DNA from: Roseimarinus sediminis
GTDB taxonomy: Bacteria; Bacteroidota; Bacteroidia; Bacteroidales; Prolixibacteraceae
DNA length: 64,000 bases
Assembly (NCBI RefSeq): GCF_050433125.1
Contig: NZ_JBNPXV010000011.1
Span: forward strand, 1 to 64,000
Direction: 5' to 3'
Shown: positions 7,367-16,106 of the stretch, piece by piece
Layout: every line of letters begins with the position of its first letter
Numbering within the stretch: the first letter of the stretch is position 1
Translations under genes and position numbers: made by a program
Notes under the pieces: generated by a model
The model's database searches: none
Seen by the model: only the letters and a program-made list of their open reading frames with translations
Told to the model about the DNA's origin: nothing

Positions 7367-8704
7367 ATGATAAGTCCACGATTAATCCTTCTTAGCGCTC
7401 TTCTTGTTCTGTTCGGATTCGCTGCATTTTCACAAATTGGAACCCGTTTCCCGTCGGAGCGAAAAGTTATTACTGACCCGGTAACCGGAGCCAAACTGGT
7501 ATTTCTAACCAGTACACCGGCCGGCGATCACAAAATTTATCAAACCCACAACCAATGGACCTCCGATGGCGAATGGCTTATTTTCCGGTCGAAGCGGGTG
7601 GAAGGTGAAGCCATGGCGGTACATGAGAAAACAGGTACATTGGTGCAAGTAAGCGAAGGGGGCTACACCGGCATGCTCAACGTAGCCCGAAATTCGATGA
7701 TGCTGTACTTTATGCGCAGGGTTGAAAATGAAAAAGATGCCATACAAATTGTAGAGGTCAATCTCGAAAAACTTTTTGCCGATAGCGAAGCCGGAAAATT
7801 AAAGGGAGTAGACGCCTACGAACGCATTTGTGGCACGATACCGCCCGAATGGGGTGCAGGGGGCGACCTGGCGCTCGACGGCGGAGAGGAATGGGCATGG
7901 TTTCGTACCGGACGCGATATGGCCATAAAGAACCTGCCCGAAGGGCTTGAGCCTGAAAAAGACTTTGGCCCACGCAACATGGGTGCAGGCCCGGGAGGAA
8001 TCGGCGGCATTAACATCCATACCGGAGAGATAAAATATGTGGTTTCGGTACCTTTTCAGGTTGGCCATATCCAAAGCAATCCCTGGATACCCGGGCAAAT
8101 TGTATTTTGCTGGGAAACCGGGGGAAAATCACCTCAACGAACCTGGATCGTGAACGCTGACGGAACCGGCTTACGCCCCTTGTATCCCGAGGCCGAATAC
8201 GAATGGGTAACCCACGAGGCTGTTATCAGCAACGATGAAGTAGCCTTTGCCATTATGGGGCATCGCCCCATTCCTGAAACCGAAGCCGACACCATCAAAG
8301 GCACCGGGGTGAAAGGTGCGAACCCCGGACAGGAAGCTGCCTGGGGACCTTCGGGCACACGCGAAAAACCAACAGGGCTGGGCATTGTAAACATCAACAC
8401 CCGCGAAATGCACATCGCCGGACAGATACCCTACGGAAGCGGGTTCTGGCACGTAAGCGGCTCGCCCGACAAACGTTTTGTGGTCGGCGATAACTTTAAG
8501 CGCGATATTTACCTGATCGACCGGCGCAACAACGAAATGATGTTGCTTTCGACTGGTCATAAGCGCACTGCTGCCGACCATCCGCACCCCACGTTCAGCC
8601 CCGATGGAACACGCATACAAATTCAGTCGGCCATGTTGTCGGACGACGACAGATCGATGAACATTTGCATCATTCATGTACCCGACGAATGGCTCGAACG
8701 TTGA
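7367..8704 (+). CDS. Oligogalacturonate-lyase-like beta-propeller protein (PL22-like), secreted
   Basis: The product (445 residues from the chosen start) has a Sec signal (MISPRLILLSALLVLFGFAAFSQ). The frame stays open to an earlier Met at 7298, but that start would bury the signal behind 23 extra residues. The mature part repeats propeller-type blades (WTSDGEWLIFRSKR, SPDKRFVVGD, FSPDGTRIQIQS). It carries the DHPHPTFSPDG segment that resembles the metal-binding His-x-His of PL22 oligogalacturonate lyases, plus further His in THEAV and GFWHVSG. PL22 enzymes beta-eliminate short unsaturated or saturated galacturonides; here a periplasmic site is predicted. The rhamnose/uronate locus downstream makes a pectin role plausible. 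It could instead be a non-catalytic TolB-like propeller. Confidence 0.7.
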   Translation: MISPRLILLSALLVLFGFAAFSQIGTRFPSERKVITDPVTGAKLVFLTSTPAGDHKIYQTHNQWTSDGEWLIFRSKRVEGEAMAVHEKTGTLVQVSEGGYTGMLNVARNSMMLYFMRRVENEKDAIQIVEVNLEKLFADSEAGKLKGVDAYERICGTIPPEWGAGGDLALDGGEEWAWFRTGRDMAIKNLPEGLEPEKDFGPRNMGAGPGGIGGINIHTGEIKYVVSVPFQVGHIQSNPWIPGQIVFCWETGGKSPQRTWIVNADGTGLRPLYPEAEYEWVTHEAVISNDEVAFAIMGHRPIPETEADTIKGTGVKGANPGQEAAWGPSGTREKPTGLGIVNINTREMHIAGQIPYGSGFWHVSGSPDKRFVVGDNFKRDIYLIDRRNNEMMLLSTGHKRTAADHPHPTFSPDGTRIQIQSAMLSDDDRSMNICIIHVPDEWLER

Positions 8705-8726
8705 AAACAATGAACATAAACCGCTG

Positions 8727-8984
8727 ATGAAACGATTTTTACCCTTACTGATATTTTTATTGTTAGTTCACTATGCAGCAATTTCGCAACAAGCTCCTGT
8801 GTTTGGCAAATTACGACTTCTTCTTTCCCTTAATTGCATATGTGCATTTTACAAGGCTGCCTTTTTCATCCAGGTTTCAGAGAAAGCAACGATCAGCTCA
8901 GCCGCATTTTCAATTCCCACAACAGAGGTATTGACACACAGATGGTACGAGGCAGCAGCACCCCATTGCTTGTTACTGAAATAA
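8727..8984 (+). pseudogene. Possible remnant: orphan signal peptide after the PL22-like gene
   Basis: An ATG at 8727 begins a textbook signal peptide (MKRFLPLLIFLLLVHYAAIS) followed by QQAPVFGK. The frame then continues as low-plausibility sequence antisense to the cytidylate-kinase-like gene. This looks like the surviving 5' end of a secreted-protein gene whose body was lost, about 20 bases after the PL22-like stop. It could also be chance. Confidence 0.3.
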
Positions 8985-9481
8985 TTATAATAGGATGAAC
9001 GTCGTTTGTCTTCTTTTTCAATGTAGGCCAAAGCTTCTTTGTCACTGAGCTGATGCAAGGCTACAATGCGTGCAATACGATCATTCTTATTGGCTGTAAC
9101 AAAAACATTGAGACACAAGGGCTGATCTTTCAATACATAATCGGCACAACGGCCAACAAAGAGCGAGGCTTCCAGCCTTGCTTGTTCCCTGATTACATCG
9201 CTTTGAATCTGAAACAGTCCTTCGTTGCTCAGCAAATAACCCGAGTACACTTCGTTGAAGAGGGAATTACGCATTCCGAACATACCTCCAAAAATGCTGT
9301 GCCCCGACTTTTCATCGGCCTTTTCAAACACGTCCCTTCCCAAACCGCTTTGCATCGAGGCCAGTTGGATCAACTCCTTGTCGAAGAAAGCCATGCCCAG
9401 CTTCTGTGCAACAAGTTGACCGGTAAGATGGCCGCCACTTCCGGGCATTCTGCCCAGTGTAATGATAGGATGATATTTCAT
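8849..9481 (-). CDS. Cytidylate-kinase-like P-loop protein
   Basis: 210 residues. A variant P-loop GRMPGSGGHLTG (10-21) is followed by FFDKELIQLA, and later by LFVGRCADYVL and a helical lid region rich in Arg (KNDRIARIVALHQ, KEDKRRSSYYNYFS). This is the pattern of the cytidylate_kin2 family, common in Bacteroidota and Firmicutes and of unproven substrate. The true CMP kinase (cmk) is a different, longer-conserved family. It lies 22 bases downstream of the MATE gene on the same strand, so the two are probably co-transcribed. Cytoplasmic. Confidence 0.8.
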   Translation of the reverse strand: MKYHPIITLGRMPGSGGHLTGQLVAQKLGMAFFDKELIQLASMQSGLGRDVFEKADEKSGHSIFGGMFGMRNSLFNEVYSGYLLSNEGLFQIQSDVIREQARLEASLFVGRCADYVLKDQPLCLNVFVTANKNDRIARIVALHQLSDKEALAYIEKEDKRRSSYYNYFSNKQWGAAASYHLCVNTSVVGIENAAELIVAFSETWMKKAAL

Positions 9482-9503
9482 AAGTAACTGAATTGCTTCA
9501 AAT

Positions 9504-10853
9504 TTACTGTTTATTTTTTGTTTGCTGATAATAGCGATAAAGCATCACGGCCGAAATTATCGCTGAAAGCAGATCGGACACAGGCATACTGTACCACACC
9601 CCTTTTACCCCGAAGAACAAAGGCAGAAATAACAAAGCGGGCAAAAGGAAAAGTACCTGTCTCGAAAGTGACATAAAGATGGCTTTTCGCGGCATACCAA
9701 TACTTTGAAAGAAACTCGAAGTGACCATCTGAAAACCAATAATCGGGAAGAACATCATCACAATGCGCAAGCCAGGCACGGCAATATCGATCAACTGCTG
9801 ATCGCTTGTAAAAATCGATGCCACTGTATGTGGAAACAACTCACCAATGGTGAAACCAAGTAAAACAGTTCCTGTGCCCAAAATAATGGTGAATTTAAGC
9901 ACCCTGTTCACCCGTTCGAAATTCCGTGCTCCGTAATTATAGCCTGCAATGGGCTGCATTCCCTGGGTTAAGCCCAACACAATCATTGGGAAGAAAATAA
10001 CCACCCGGTTGATAATTCCATAAGCCCCCACAGTCAGATCGCCTCCGTATTTGACCAGTTGCTGATTCACGATGATGACAATGGCCGACATGGCTGTGTT
10101 CATCAAAAAGGGAGCCATCCCAATTGAAAGCGAATCTTTTACAATTCTGGTCTTCAGCCGCATGGCACTCCATTGGATGTGGATAAAACTGTCGCGCTTG
10201 CTAAACATTTTAATCTGCCACACCAGCATTAGTGCCTGGGCGATTACAGTCGCAAATGCTGAGCCTTTGATTCCCCAATCGAAAACGAAAATAAACAACC
10301 AGGTGAGAAGAATATTGATTACCACCGAAGCCAGGGTCGTATACATCGAGAAACGGGGTTTTCCAATTGCACGCAACATGGCATTCAATCCCAGATACAT
10401 GTGGGTAATTACATTCCCCAGCGTAATAATTACCATGTAATCGCGTGCATATCCTATGGTAACGCTGCTTGCACCAAAAAAATACAGAATGGGATCGAGA
10501 AAAAGGAGAATCAGAATGGAGTACACAGTGCCCATTAAAAGATTCAGCACAAAAACGTTACCCAAAATATGATTGGCAGTTGTATAATCTTTTTGCCCCA
10601 GTCTCAACGACATCAGGGTAGCAGCTCCCACACCAATGAGCGAGCCAATGGCGGCTGCCAGGTTAATCAGCGGAAAAGTAATGGCCAGACCGGAAATGGC
10701 CAGTGCACCAACGCCCTGACCGATAAAAATACTGTCGGTAATATTGTAAAGCGAAGCGGCCGTCATGGCAATCACCGAAGGAATGGCATATTGCAACAAG
10801 AGCTTCCACACATTGTCGGTACCCAAAGCAAGGGTTGAATTTTTTTGATCCAT
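9504..10853 (-). CDS. MATE-family efflux transporter
   Basis: About 449 residues with 12 predicted membrane spans in two similar halves, starting MDQKNSTLALGTDNVWKLLLQYAIPSVIAM. The N-terminal GxxxxxWKLLxxxxxPs and the later PFLMNTAMSAIVIIVNQQL and GMQPIAGYNYGARNFERV segments are typical of MATE proteins (NorM/DinF-like), which export cationic drugs or metabolites in exchange for Na+ or H+. The frame extends 20 codons further upstream, but Met at 10853 fits the family N-terminus. Substrate unknown. Confidence 0.9.
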   Translation of the reverse strand: MDQKNSTLALGTDNVWKLLLQYAIPSVIAMTAASLYNITDSIFIGQGVGALAISGLAITFPLINLAAAIGSLIGVGAATLMSLRLGQKDYTTANHILGNVFVLNLLMGTVYSILILLFLDPILYFFGASSVTIGYARDYMVIITLGNVITHMYLGLNAMLRAIGKPRFSMYTTLASVVINILLTWLFIFVFDWGIKGSAFATVIAQALMLVWQIKMFSKRDSFIHIQWSAMRLKTRIVKDSLSIGMAPFLMNTAMSAIVIIVNQQLVKYGGDLTVGAYGIINRVVIFFPMIVLGLTQGMQPIAGYNYGARNFERVNRVLKFTIILGTGTVLLGFTIGELFPHTVASIFTSDQQLIDIAVPGLRIVMMFFPIIGFQMVTSSFFQSIGMPRKAIFMSLSRQVLFLLPALLFLPLFFGVKGVWYSMPVSDLLSAIISAVMLYRYYQQTKNKQ

Positions 10854-10948
10854 TGTTTCTATATAAAAAGCAAGCGCCAGGGTCGGATGCAAACTAAAAG
10901 CCTGGAGACACAAAGAAATACAGTCAGGTAGTGTGTTAAAAGCAGGTG

Positions 10949-10956
10949 CAAAGTTA
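10949..10956 (-). promoter_or_regulatory. Possible -7 element upstream of the MATE gene
   Basis: Reads TAACTTTG on the minus strand, a full TAnnTTTG match about 96 bases before the start codon. No good -33 TTTG was found at the usual spacing, so this is weak. Confidence 0.3.
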
Positions 10957-11084
10957 GTATTTCCTTTCTATCGGTGTCTACTACACGATCGAAAATCAAA
11001 CATTCAAGTAAAAACATTGCGAAAAAAATACCTGCAAAATGTAACAAATCAACTTTAACCCTACTAAATGACAAAAGTAGTACA

Positions 11085-11642
11085 ATGAAAGTGAACAAGG
11101 AAGAACAGTTCAAACAAATCATTGAAGATAACGGCGACCGGATCATGCGTATTTGCCGTTACTACAATCCCAACAGTGAAGATCAGAAGGACATGTATCA
11201 GGAAATTCTGATCAACATATGGAAAAGCCTCGATCATTTCAGAGGCGACTCGAAAATAAGCACCTGGGTGTACCGTGTGGCGGTAAATACTTCGTTGAGC
11301 TACACAGGAAAGGTATTCCGTCAGATGAAAATGACCGTCAGTCGTGAACTTGAAAACCTGCATGTACTCCTGGAAGATGAGCTGCTGCTGAAACAACAAC
11401 TCGAAAACGATCTCGAAGCACTGCAAACACAGCTAAACTTGTTGTCGGTAATCGACAAAGCCCTGATATCGCTGGTACTCGAAGGATTATCGACCCGCGA
11501 AATTGCCAATGTAATCGGATTGACCGAAAGCAATGTAAGGGTTAAAATTCACCGGATTAAAGAAGAACTACGCGAAAAGCTTTCTGAAACCAGGACGAAA
11601 AATAAGATTGATGAACCTGTTAAACAAATCCAGAATGACTAA
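11085..11642 (+). CDS. ECF-type RNA polymerase sigma factor
   Basis: 185 residues from the Met at 11085. Region 2: YYNPNSEDQKDMYQEILINIWKSL and STWVYRVAVNTSLSY. Region 4: LNLLSVIDKALISLVLEGLSTREIANVIGLTESNVRVKIHRIKEEL. The frame is open 37 codons further upstream, but that part is Lys/Ser-rich and not conserved in the family. The next gene starts eight bases before its stop and encodes a membrane protein, the usual arrangement for a sigma and its membrane regulator, although no classic anti-sigma domain is visible there. Confidence 0.9.
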   Translation: MKVNKEEQFKQIIEDNGDRIMRICRYYNPNSEDQKDMYQEILINIWKSLDHFRGDSKISTWVYRVAVNTSLSYTGKVFRQMKMTVSRELENLHVLLEDELLLKQQLENDLEALQTQLNLLSVIDKALISLVLEGLSTREIANVIGLTESNVRVKIHRIKEELREKLSETRTKNKIDEPVKQIQND

Positions 11643-12192
11643 AGAATATAGAAATATCGATCCATCGACCAATATGCCAGGCTTTATCAACAGCCTTAGA
11701 AAAGAAGATGAACGCAACCGCAAAATGACCCGTAATTTACAGTGGGTAATGTGGGTACTGGCACCTGTCTATCTTCTCCTTTTTGCACTTCCACAGAATA
11801 ATACCCTGTATGAAAAAGCCGGAGGCCTCGCCTATGCTGTATCGTTTACCCTGTTTGGCTTCATTATGAAATGGCTCAATAAGGAATACCGCATGGTCGA
11901 CTATGGACTTCCCACCGTACAGATGCTTAACCAGGTTGCCAGGCGTTACAAGTTATTTCAGCGGAAAATCTTACTGGTTATTCCACCTATGTTGATCCTT
12001 GAACTGGCGATGATACTCATATTGTACAAACCCGAAATTCCGGGACATCTGCTGAGAATCACCCTGATTACCCAGGCACTGATACTTCCATCGGCCGGCA
12101 TTGGCTTTTTCATCGGGAGCATGATCTGGAGAAAAAGGCAGAAGCCCTTACGCGACGCGGCACTTAAAATGCTTAACGACTTAAAACATTAA
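11635..12192 (+). CDS. Membrane protein coupled to the ECF sigma factor
   Basis: Starts inside the sigma gene (ATG at 11635) and gives 185 residues. A cytoplasmic N-terminus of ~45 residues (PGFINSLRKEDERNRKMTRN) is followed by four hydrophobic segments: WVMWVLAPVYLLLFAL, AGGLAYAVSFTLFGFIM, ILLVIPPMLILELAMILIL and ITLITQALILPSAGIGFFIG. The sigma-plus-multi-span-protein pairing is frequent in Bacteroidota. A regulatory or anti-sigma role is inferred from the overlap only. Confidence 0.75.
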   Translation: MTKEYRNIDPSTNMPGFINSLRKEDERNRKMTRNLQWVMWVLAPVYLLLFALPQNNTLYEKAGGLAYAVSFTLFGFIMKWLNKEYRMVDYGLPTVQMLNQVARRYKLFQRKILLVIPPMLILELAMILILYKPEIPGHLLRITLITQALILPSAGIGFFIGSMIWRKRQKPLRDAALKMLNDLKH

Positions 12193-12203
12193 AACTGAAT
12201 GGC

Positions 12204-12422
12204 ATGAATAACTTTTTTAGAAATCTTGGTTTTAGCGGAATTTTCATTTTCGTACTGGTGAGAATTATCGAACATTTCTTACCCGGCATCATTGCCGATT
12301 TCATGAGAGGATTTCTTGAAGGATTTTCTTTCACCTTTGTCATCGTTTTTCTTACTTTTAGCGCCATACAATTTTACAAAAAAAAAACTGGCGTGCACAC
12401 CAGAAACGAACATGGAAGGTAA
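12204..12422 (+). CDS. Small membrane protein, unknown function
   Basis: 72 residues with one or two hydrophobic segments (GIFIFVLVRIIEHFLPGIIA, GFSFTFVIVFLTFSAIQF) and a basic C-terminus. It follows the sigma-linked membrane protein by 11 bases and its last codons overlap the YwbE gene, so it is translationally embedded in the operon. No homologue recognised. Confidence 0.6.
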   Translation: MNNFFRNLGFSGIFIFVLVRIIEHFLPGIIADFMRGFLEGFSFTFVIVFLTFSAIQFYKKKTGVHTRNEHGR

Positions 12423-12606
12423 CATCCGTAAAAATATCAGTTCGGGCAGCAGGGTGCTGATCGTACTTAAAGCCGATCAGCGCAGTGGACAACTCACTGA
12501 AGGCATCGTGAAAGATATTCTGACCAACTCGCCCCAACACCCGCATGGCATTAAGGTACGACTGGAGGACGGACAAGTTGGCCGGGTAAAAAAAATAATC
12601 GAATGA
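12412..12606 (+). CDS. ywbE: YwbE family protein
   Basis: 64 residues that match the compact YwbE pattern from end to end: GSRVLIVLKADQRSGQLTEGIVKDIL, then TNSPQHPHGIKVRLEDGQVGRVK. The start at 12412 is fixed by the family N-terminus (MEGNIRKNISSGSRV); the longer open frame upstream lies within the preceding gene. The family is small, cytoplasmic and uncharacterised, probably an SH3/KOW-like fold. It overlaps the RluA-type gene by four bases (ATGA), which suggests a link to RNA metabolism. Confidence 0.9.
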   Translation: MEGNIRKNISSGSRVLIVLKADQRSGQLTEGIVKDILTNSPQHPHGIKVRLEDGQVGRVKKIIE

Positions 12607-13505
12607 AGCACGATAAACCAGCTTCGTTTAAACCGGCTAATACAACCATTCTGAATGTTGATCGCGACGAGGAGCTTATGAAGTATTTGCTCATCAGCCT
12701 GAAAGGAAAATCGCGTAACAACATAAAAAGCCTTTTGTCGCATCAGCAGATTTTAGTTAACAAGCAACAGATCAGCCAGTTTAATCATCACCTTAAAGCT
12801 GGCGATCAAATCACCATCTCCAATCAACGGACGCAGGAACTGCCACGTGCTTCTAAACAATTTTCAATAATTTTTGAAGACGAACACCTGATCATTGTAG
12901 ATAAACAAGCCGGCATTCTGAGTATGGGCACACAAGGAGAAAGGGAACATACCGTTTACTTTCAGCTAAGCCAGCATGTAAAACAGCAGAACCGGGCAAA
13001 TAAAATATTCATCGTACATCGGCTCGACCGCGAAACATCGGGAGTTATGGTGTTTGCCAAAAGCCAGAAAGTAAAGCAACTGCTTCAGGAAAACTGGAAC
13101 CAGGTGCTTGCTGAACGGAGCTATATCGCTGTAGTTGAAGGTGTGTTTGAAAAAGAACACGGAAGCATCCGCTCGTACCTGCACGAGAACAAGTCGATGA
13201 AGGTTTATTCAGGCCAGAAAGCCAAAGACGGAAAACTGGCCATTACTCATTTTAAGGTAATCAAACGTTCATCAACGCATACCCTGATCGAACTGCATCT
13301 CGAAACGGGGCGTAAAAATCAGATCAGGGTTCACATGCAGGATGCCGGGCACAGTATCATCAACGACAAGAAGTACGGTGCACAAACCAACCCAATCGGG
13401 CGACTTGGACTTCATGCCCGTGTACTTTCAATAAAACATCCGCTGACAGGCAAATTGCTCCGATTTCAAACACCCATACCTCCTTCTTTCTTAAAATTGT
13501 TTTAA
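12603..13505 (+). CDS. RluA-family pseudouridine synthase
   Basis: 300 residues. An S4-like RNA-binding segment spans about 22-75 (YLLISLKGKSRNNIKSLLSHQQILVN...LKAGDQITI). The catalytic domain carries HRLDRETSGVMVFAKS (139-154), with the nucleophilic Asp142, followed by TLIELHLETGRKNQIRVH. It isomerises uridine to pseudouridine in rRNA or tRNA; the exact target cannot be told from sequence alone. The start is coupled to the YwbE stop. Confidence 0.9.
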   Translation: MKHDKPASFKPANTTILNVDRDEELMKYLLISLKGKSRNNIKSLLSHQQILVNKQQISQFNHHLKAGDQITISNQRTQELPRASKQFSIIFEDEHLIIVDKQAGILSMGTQGEREHTVYFQLSQHVKQQNRANKIFIVHRLDRETSGVMVFAKSQKVKQLLQENWNQVLAERSYIAVVEGVFEKEHGSIRSYLHENKSMKVYSGQKAKDGKLAITHFKVIKRSSTHTLIELHLETGRKNQIRVHMQDAGHSIINDKKYGAQTNPIGRLGLHARVLSIKHPLTGKLLRFQTPIPPSFLKLF

Positions 13506-13576
13506 GAAATTCACTGGTTTGACCGTCACATTTTCATTGCATTCTTTCTGCTTTTCCGCTTCATTTTAAAAATAGC

Positions 13577-13606
13577 TGTGATGCTGGCTCATTAAGTGTG
13601 ATGCTG
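13577..13606. promoter_or_regulatory. Two direct TGTGATGCTG boxes, 20 bp apart, upstream of the GntR gene
   Basis: Identical decamers at 13577-13586 and 13597-13606, on the same face of the helix. Position 40-70 bases before the regulator start suggests an autoregulatory operator. Nine of the ten bases recur at 7268-7276, upstream of the PL22-like gene. Confidence 0.4.
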
Positions 13607-13647
13607 TGTGTGGTTTGAATTGATTATTTTTAGATTTTTAAAGCACC

Positions 13648-14673
13648 ATGATGAGCAAACAATTTGAGCACCTGTACCTGCAACTGGCAGCATACTATCA
13701 GGAACGTATTGCTGGCGGGCATTACCAGCCGGGCGAACAGATCGATTCCATCAACCGGATTGTATCACGGCATGGAGTATCGCGCGACACGGCCAAACTG
13801 GTATTGCAGCAGCTTAACCGCGAAGGCTGGGCCACCACCATTGCCGGTCGGGGAACTTTTGCCACACCTCAACGGGAAATTAAAAAAGCCTGGGCAGTAA
13901 TCATTCCGCTGTATTCGTCGAACATGGAGCAATTGCTGAGCAACCTGCACAGCGAAGCACTTGCAGTACAGCGCGACTTCAGTTATTACCTGCATTACAA
14001 TCAGCCCGAAGAAGAACAACGGCTCGTCAGGCAACTGATTCACGAAGGCTATGAAAGCATTATGGTGGTTCCCAATTACGACGAAACGCTCACCACCGGC
14101 TTTTATTCCCGCCTGATTACCGGCCGAACCCGCTTAATCCTGCTCGACAACACGATGACGCAAAGCACTTTTAACTGTGTAATACAAAGCTACGAACTGG
14201 GCATCAAAAGGGCGCTCGAATACTTCCAGCAGCAGGGAAAGAGCAACATTCTGCTGGTAAAAAACGAACAGTGGAAAGGCAGGAACCTCTTGCATGAATA
14301 CATCGAAAACAGCTTGTATGTTCATGCAACAAACAGGCAGTTTCAGAACATCAGTACGGCCACTGTAATGGAAATCGATGCTGCTTATTGCCGAGAACAT
14401 GGTATTGATGCCATTATTTGTAACAACGATCATCATGCGGCAACACTGGTTGGTAAGCTCGCTTCCGAAGGAATGGTCCTTCCCGGTGAACTGTCGCTAA
14501 TCAATTACGGAAATACTTCACTCACCCGCTATTTTACACCGGCCATAACCGCCATCGACTGTAAATACGAACAACTGGCAGCCAGGGCCGCAGCACTCAC
14601 AGTGAAGATTCAGAAAAATCAAATCACAGAACAACACATCATTCAACCTGAATTAATCATCAGAAAAACCTGA
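13648..14673 (+). CDS. GntR-type regulator with a LacI-like sugar-sensing domain
   Basis: 341 residues. Residues 1-72 are a GntR winged helix (YYQERIAGGHYQPGEQIDSINRIVSRHGVSRDTAKLVLQQLNREGW, AGRGTFATP). Residues ~78-341 resemble a periplasmic-binding-protein-like sensor (VVPNYDETL, RLILLDNTMT, GELSLINYGNTSLTRYFTPAITAIDCKYEQLAARAA), as in AraR-type GntR/LacI hybrids. These repress or activate in response to a sugar. It is the first gene of an operon with the UroD-thioredoxin protein (20-base gap) and CobW. Its ligand is unknown; the nearby glycan locus makes a sugar likely. Confidence 0.85.
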   Translation: MMSKQFEHLYLQLAAYYQERIAGGHYQPGEQIDSINRIVSRHGVSRDTAKLVLQQLNREGWATTIAGRGTFATPQREIKKAWAVIIPLYSSNMEQLLSNLHSEALAVQRDFSYYLHYNQPEEEQRLVRQLIHEGYESIMVVPNYDETLTTGFYSRLITGRTRLILLDNTMTQSTFNCVIQSYELGIKRALEYFQQQGKSNILLVKNEQWKGRNLLHEYIENSLYVHATNRQFQNISTATVMEIDAAYCREHGIDAIICNNDHHAATLVGKLASEGMVLPGELSLINYGNTSLTRYFTPAITAIDCKYEQLAARAAALTVKIQKNQITEQHIIQPELIIRKT

Positions 14674-14693
14674 AACATTAAATAAAATCAACG

Positions 14694-16055
14694 ATGCAAG
14701 GAAAAGAGTTAATAAATAAAGCATTTCAACGTCAGCATGTCGAACGCATCCCCTGGGTACCCTTTGTAGGTTGCCACGCTGCGCAGCTCACCGGTAAAAA
14801 GGCCGGTGAATATCTTCAATCGGCAACGCTGATGCTCAAGGGAGTCAACAAAGCCGTTGAATTATATCAGCCCGATGGCATACCGGTGGCTTTCGACCTG
14901 CAAATTGAAGCCGAAGCCATGGGTTGCCGGCTGCACTGGGCCGATGACAATCCGCCCTCGGTTATATCGCATCCACTTTCGGAAGGCATTGCACTGAGTG
15001 AGCTAAAGCTTCCTGATGCCAACGATGGCCGCATTCCGGTCGTACTTGAAACCGCCCGACTGCTGCGTGAAAAGCATCCCGAACTGGCCCTTTACGGTCT
15101 GATAACCGGACCGTTTACACTGGCGCTCCATTTGCTGGGAACCGATATATTCATGAAAATGTTTGAAGACCCCGACTATGTGCATCAGCTAATGAACTTC
15201 ACCAGCGATGTTGCTGCTAAAATGGCCGAACAATACATCGAATCGGGCTGCGATGTTATTGCCGTAGTCGATCCCATGATCAGCCAGATCGATCCTGATT
15301 CGTTTTCCACCTTTATACAGGAGCCCAGTACCCGCGTATTCAAACACATCCGTGAAGCCGGAGCGCTGAGTTCTTATTTTGTGTGCGGCAATGCCACCCA
15401 GAATATCGAGGTGATGTGCCAGTGCAAGCCCGACAATATATCGATTGATGAAAATATCGATCTCACTTATGTAAAAGAGATGGCTGAAAAATACCAGCTC
15501 AGTTTTGGCGGTAACATGCGCCTGACAGTGGTATTGTTGATGGGAAGTACCGAAGATGCTCAGCGGGAAGCACTCGAATGTATGGACCTTGGCGGAAAAG
15601 AAGGCTTTGTTCTGGCGCCTGGCTGCGACCTTCCCATGGCCACACCCTCTGAGAACCTGAAAGCCGTAAGCCGGTTAAATCACGATGAGCTACTTCAAGG
15701 TGAATTAAGAGCCAGCACAGCCACCATCCACGAAGTGGAACAACTTGACCTGAGCTCCCACTGGTCCGATGAGCAGGTGATTGTTGACGTGATTACCCTC
15801 GACTCATCATCATGCGCGCCCTGTCAGTACATGGTCGATGCCGTTGAACGTGCCGCCCGAAGGTTCAACGGAAAGGTTCAGTTTAAAGAACACCGTATTA
15901 AAGATGCCGAAGGAGTGCAGATGATGTTCACCCTGGGAGTGCGAAATCTGCCGACCATTGTGATGGACGGAAACATCGAGTTCATCTCACAAATCCCTCC
16001 TATTCATACCATTGAGGAACGAATTGAGCATTATCTGAGCAAAAAGAAAAATTAA
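14694..16055 (+). CDS. UroD-family protein fused to a C-terminal thioredoxin domain
   Basis: Residues 1-~345 have the uroporphyrinogen-decarboxylase/MtaA methyltransferase fold pattern (AFQRQHVERIPWVPFVGCHAAQL, VAFDLQIEAEAMGCRL, GLITGPFTLALHLLGTD, GNMRLTVVLLMGS). The usual metal-binding His-x-Cys is reduced to Val-x-Cys (C231 in SYFVCGNATQ). Residues ~350-453 are a thioredoxin-like domain with a CAPC active site (374-377) and a cis-Pro loop (NLPT). Heme-pathway HemE lacks such an extension, and the catalytic Asp context of HemE is not evident, so a methyl-transfer or redox role is more likely. The partner CobW GTPase downstream suggests metal or corrinoid chemistry. Confidence 0.8.
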   Translation: MQGKELINKAFQRQHVERIPWVPFVGCHAAQLTGKKAGEYLQSATLMLKGVNKAVELYQPDGIPVAFDLQIEAEAMGCRLHWADDNPPSVISHPLSEGIALSELKLPDANDGRIPVVLETARLLREKHPELALYGLITGPFTLALHLLGTDIFMKMFEDPDYVHQLMNFTSDVAAKMAEQYIESGCDVIAVVDPMISQIDPDSFSTFIQEPSTRVFKHIREAGALSSYFVCGNATQNIEVMCQCKPDNISIDENIDLTYVKEMAEKYQLSFGGNMRLTVVLLMGSTEDAQREALECMDLGGKEGFVLAPGCDLPMATPSENLKAVSRLNHDELLQGELRASTATIHEVEQLDLSSHWSDEQVIVDVITLDSSSCAPCQYMVDAVERAARRFNGKVQFKEHRIKDAEGVQMMFTLGVRNLPTIVMDGNIEFISQIPPIHTIEERIEHYLSKKKN

Positions 16056-16060
16056 ACAAT

Positions 16061-16088
16061 GAAGGCCGGCACAGGTCTGCCGGCCTTC
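16061..16088 (+). terminator. Perfect 11-bp hairpin between the UroD-thioredoxin and CobW genes
   Basis: Stem GAAGGCCGGCA/TGCCGGCCTTC with a six-base loop, starting four bases after the UroD stop. No long T run follows (TATTAAC), so it may be a weak terminator or mRNA-stability element that lowers CobW expression. Confidence 0.6.
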
Positions 16089-16106
16089 TATTAACACGGG
16101 ACGAAT

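Noticed and set aside
14694..16055. Annotation as heme-pathway uroporphyrinogen decarboxylase (hemE)
   Set aside because: Carries a thioredoxin fusion, sits with CobW and GntR, and four further paralogues occur in the glycan locus; the motif set fits the wider MtaA-like family.
16061..16088. Cobalamin riboswitch or other leader before CobW
   Set aside because: Only one simple 11-bp hairpin is present; no B12-box-like or multi-stem structure fits in the 51-base gap.
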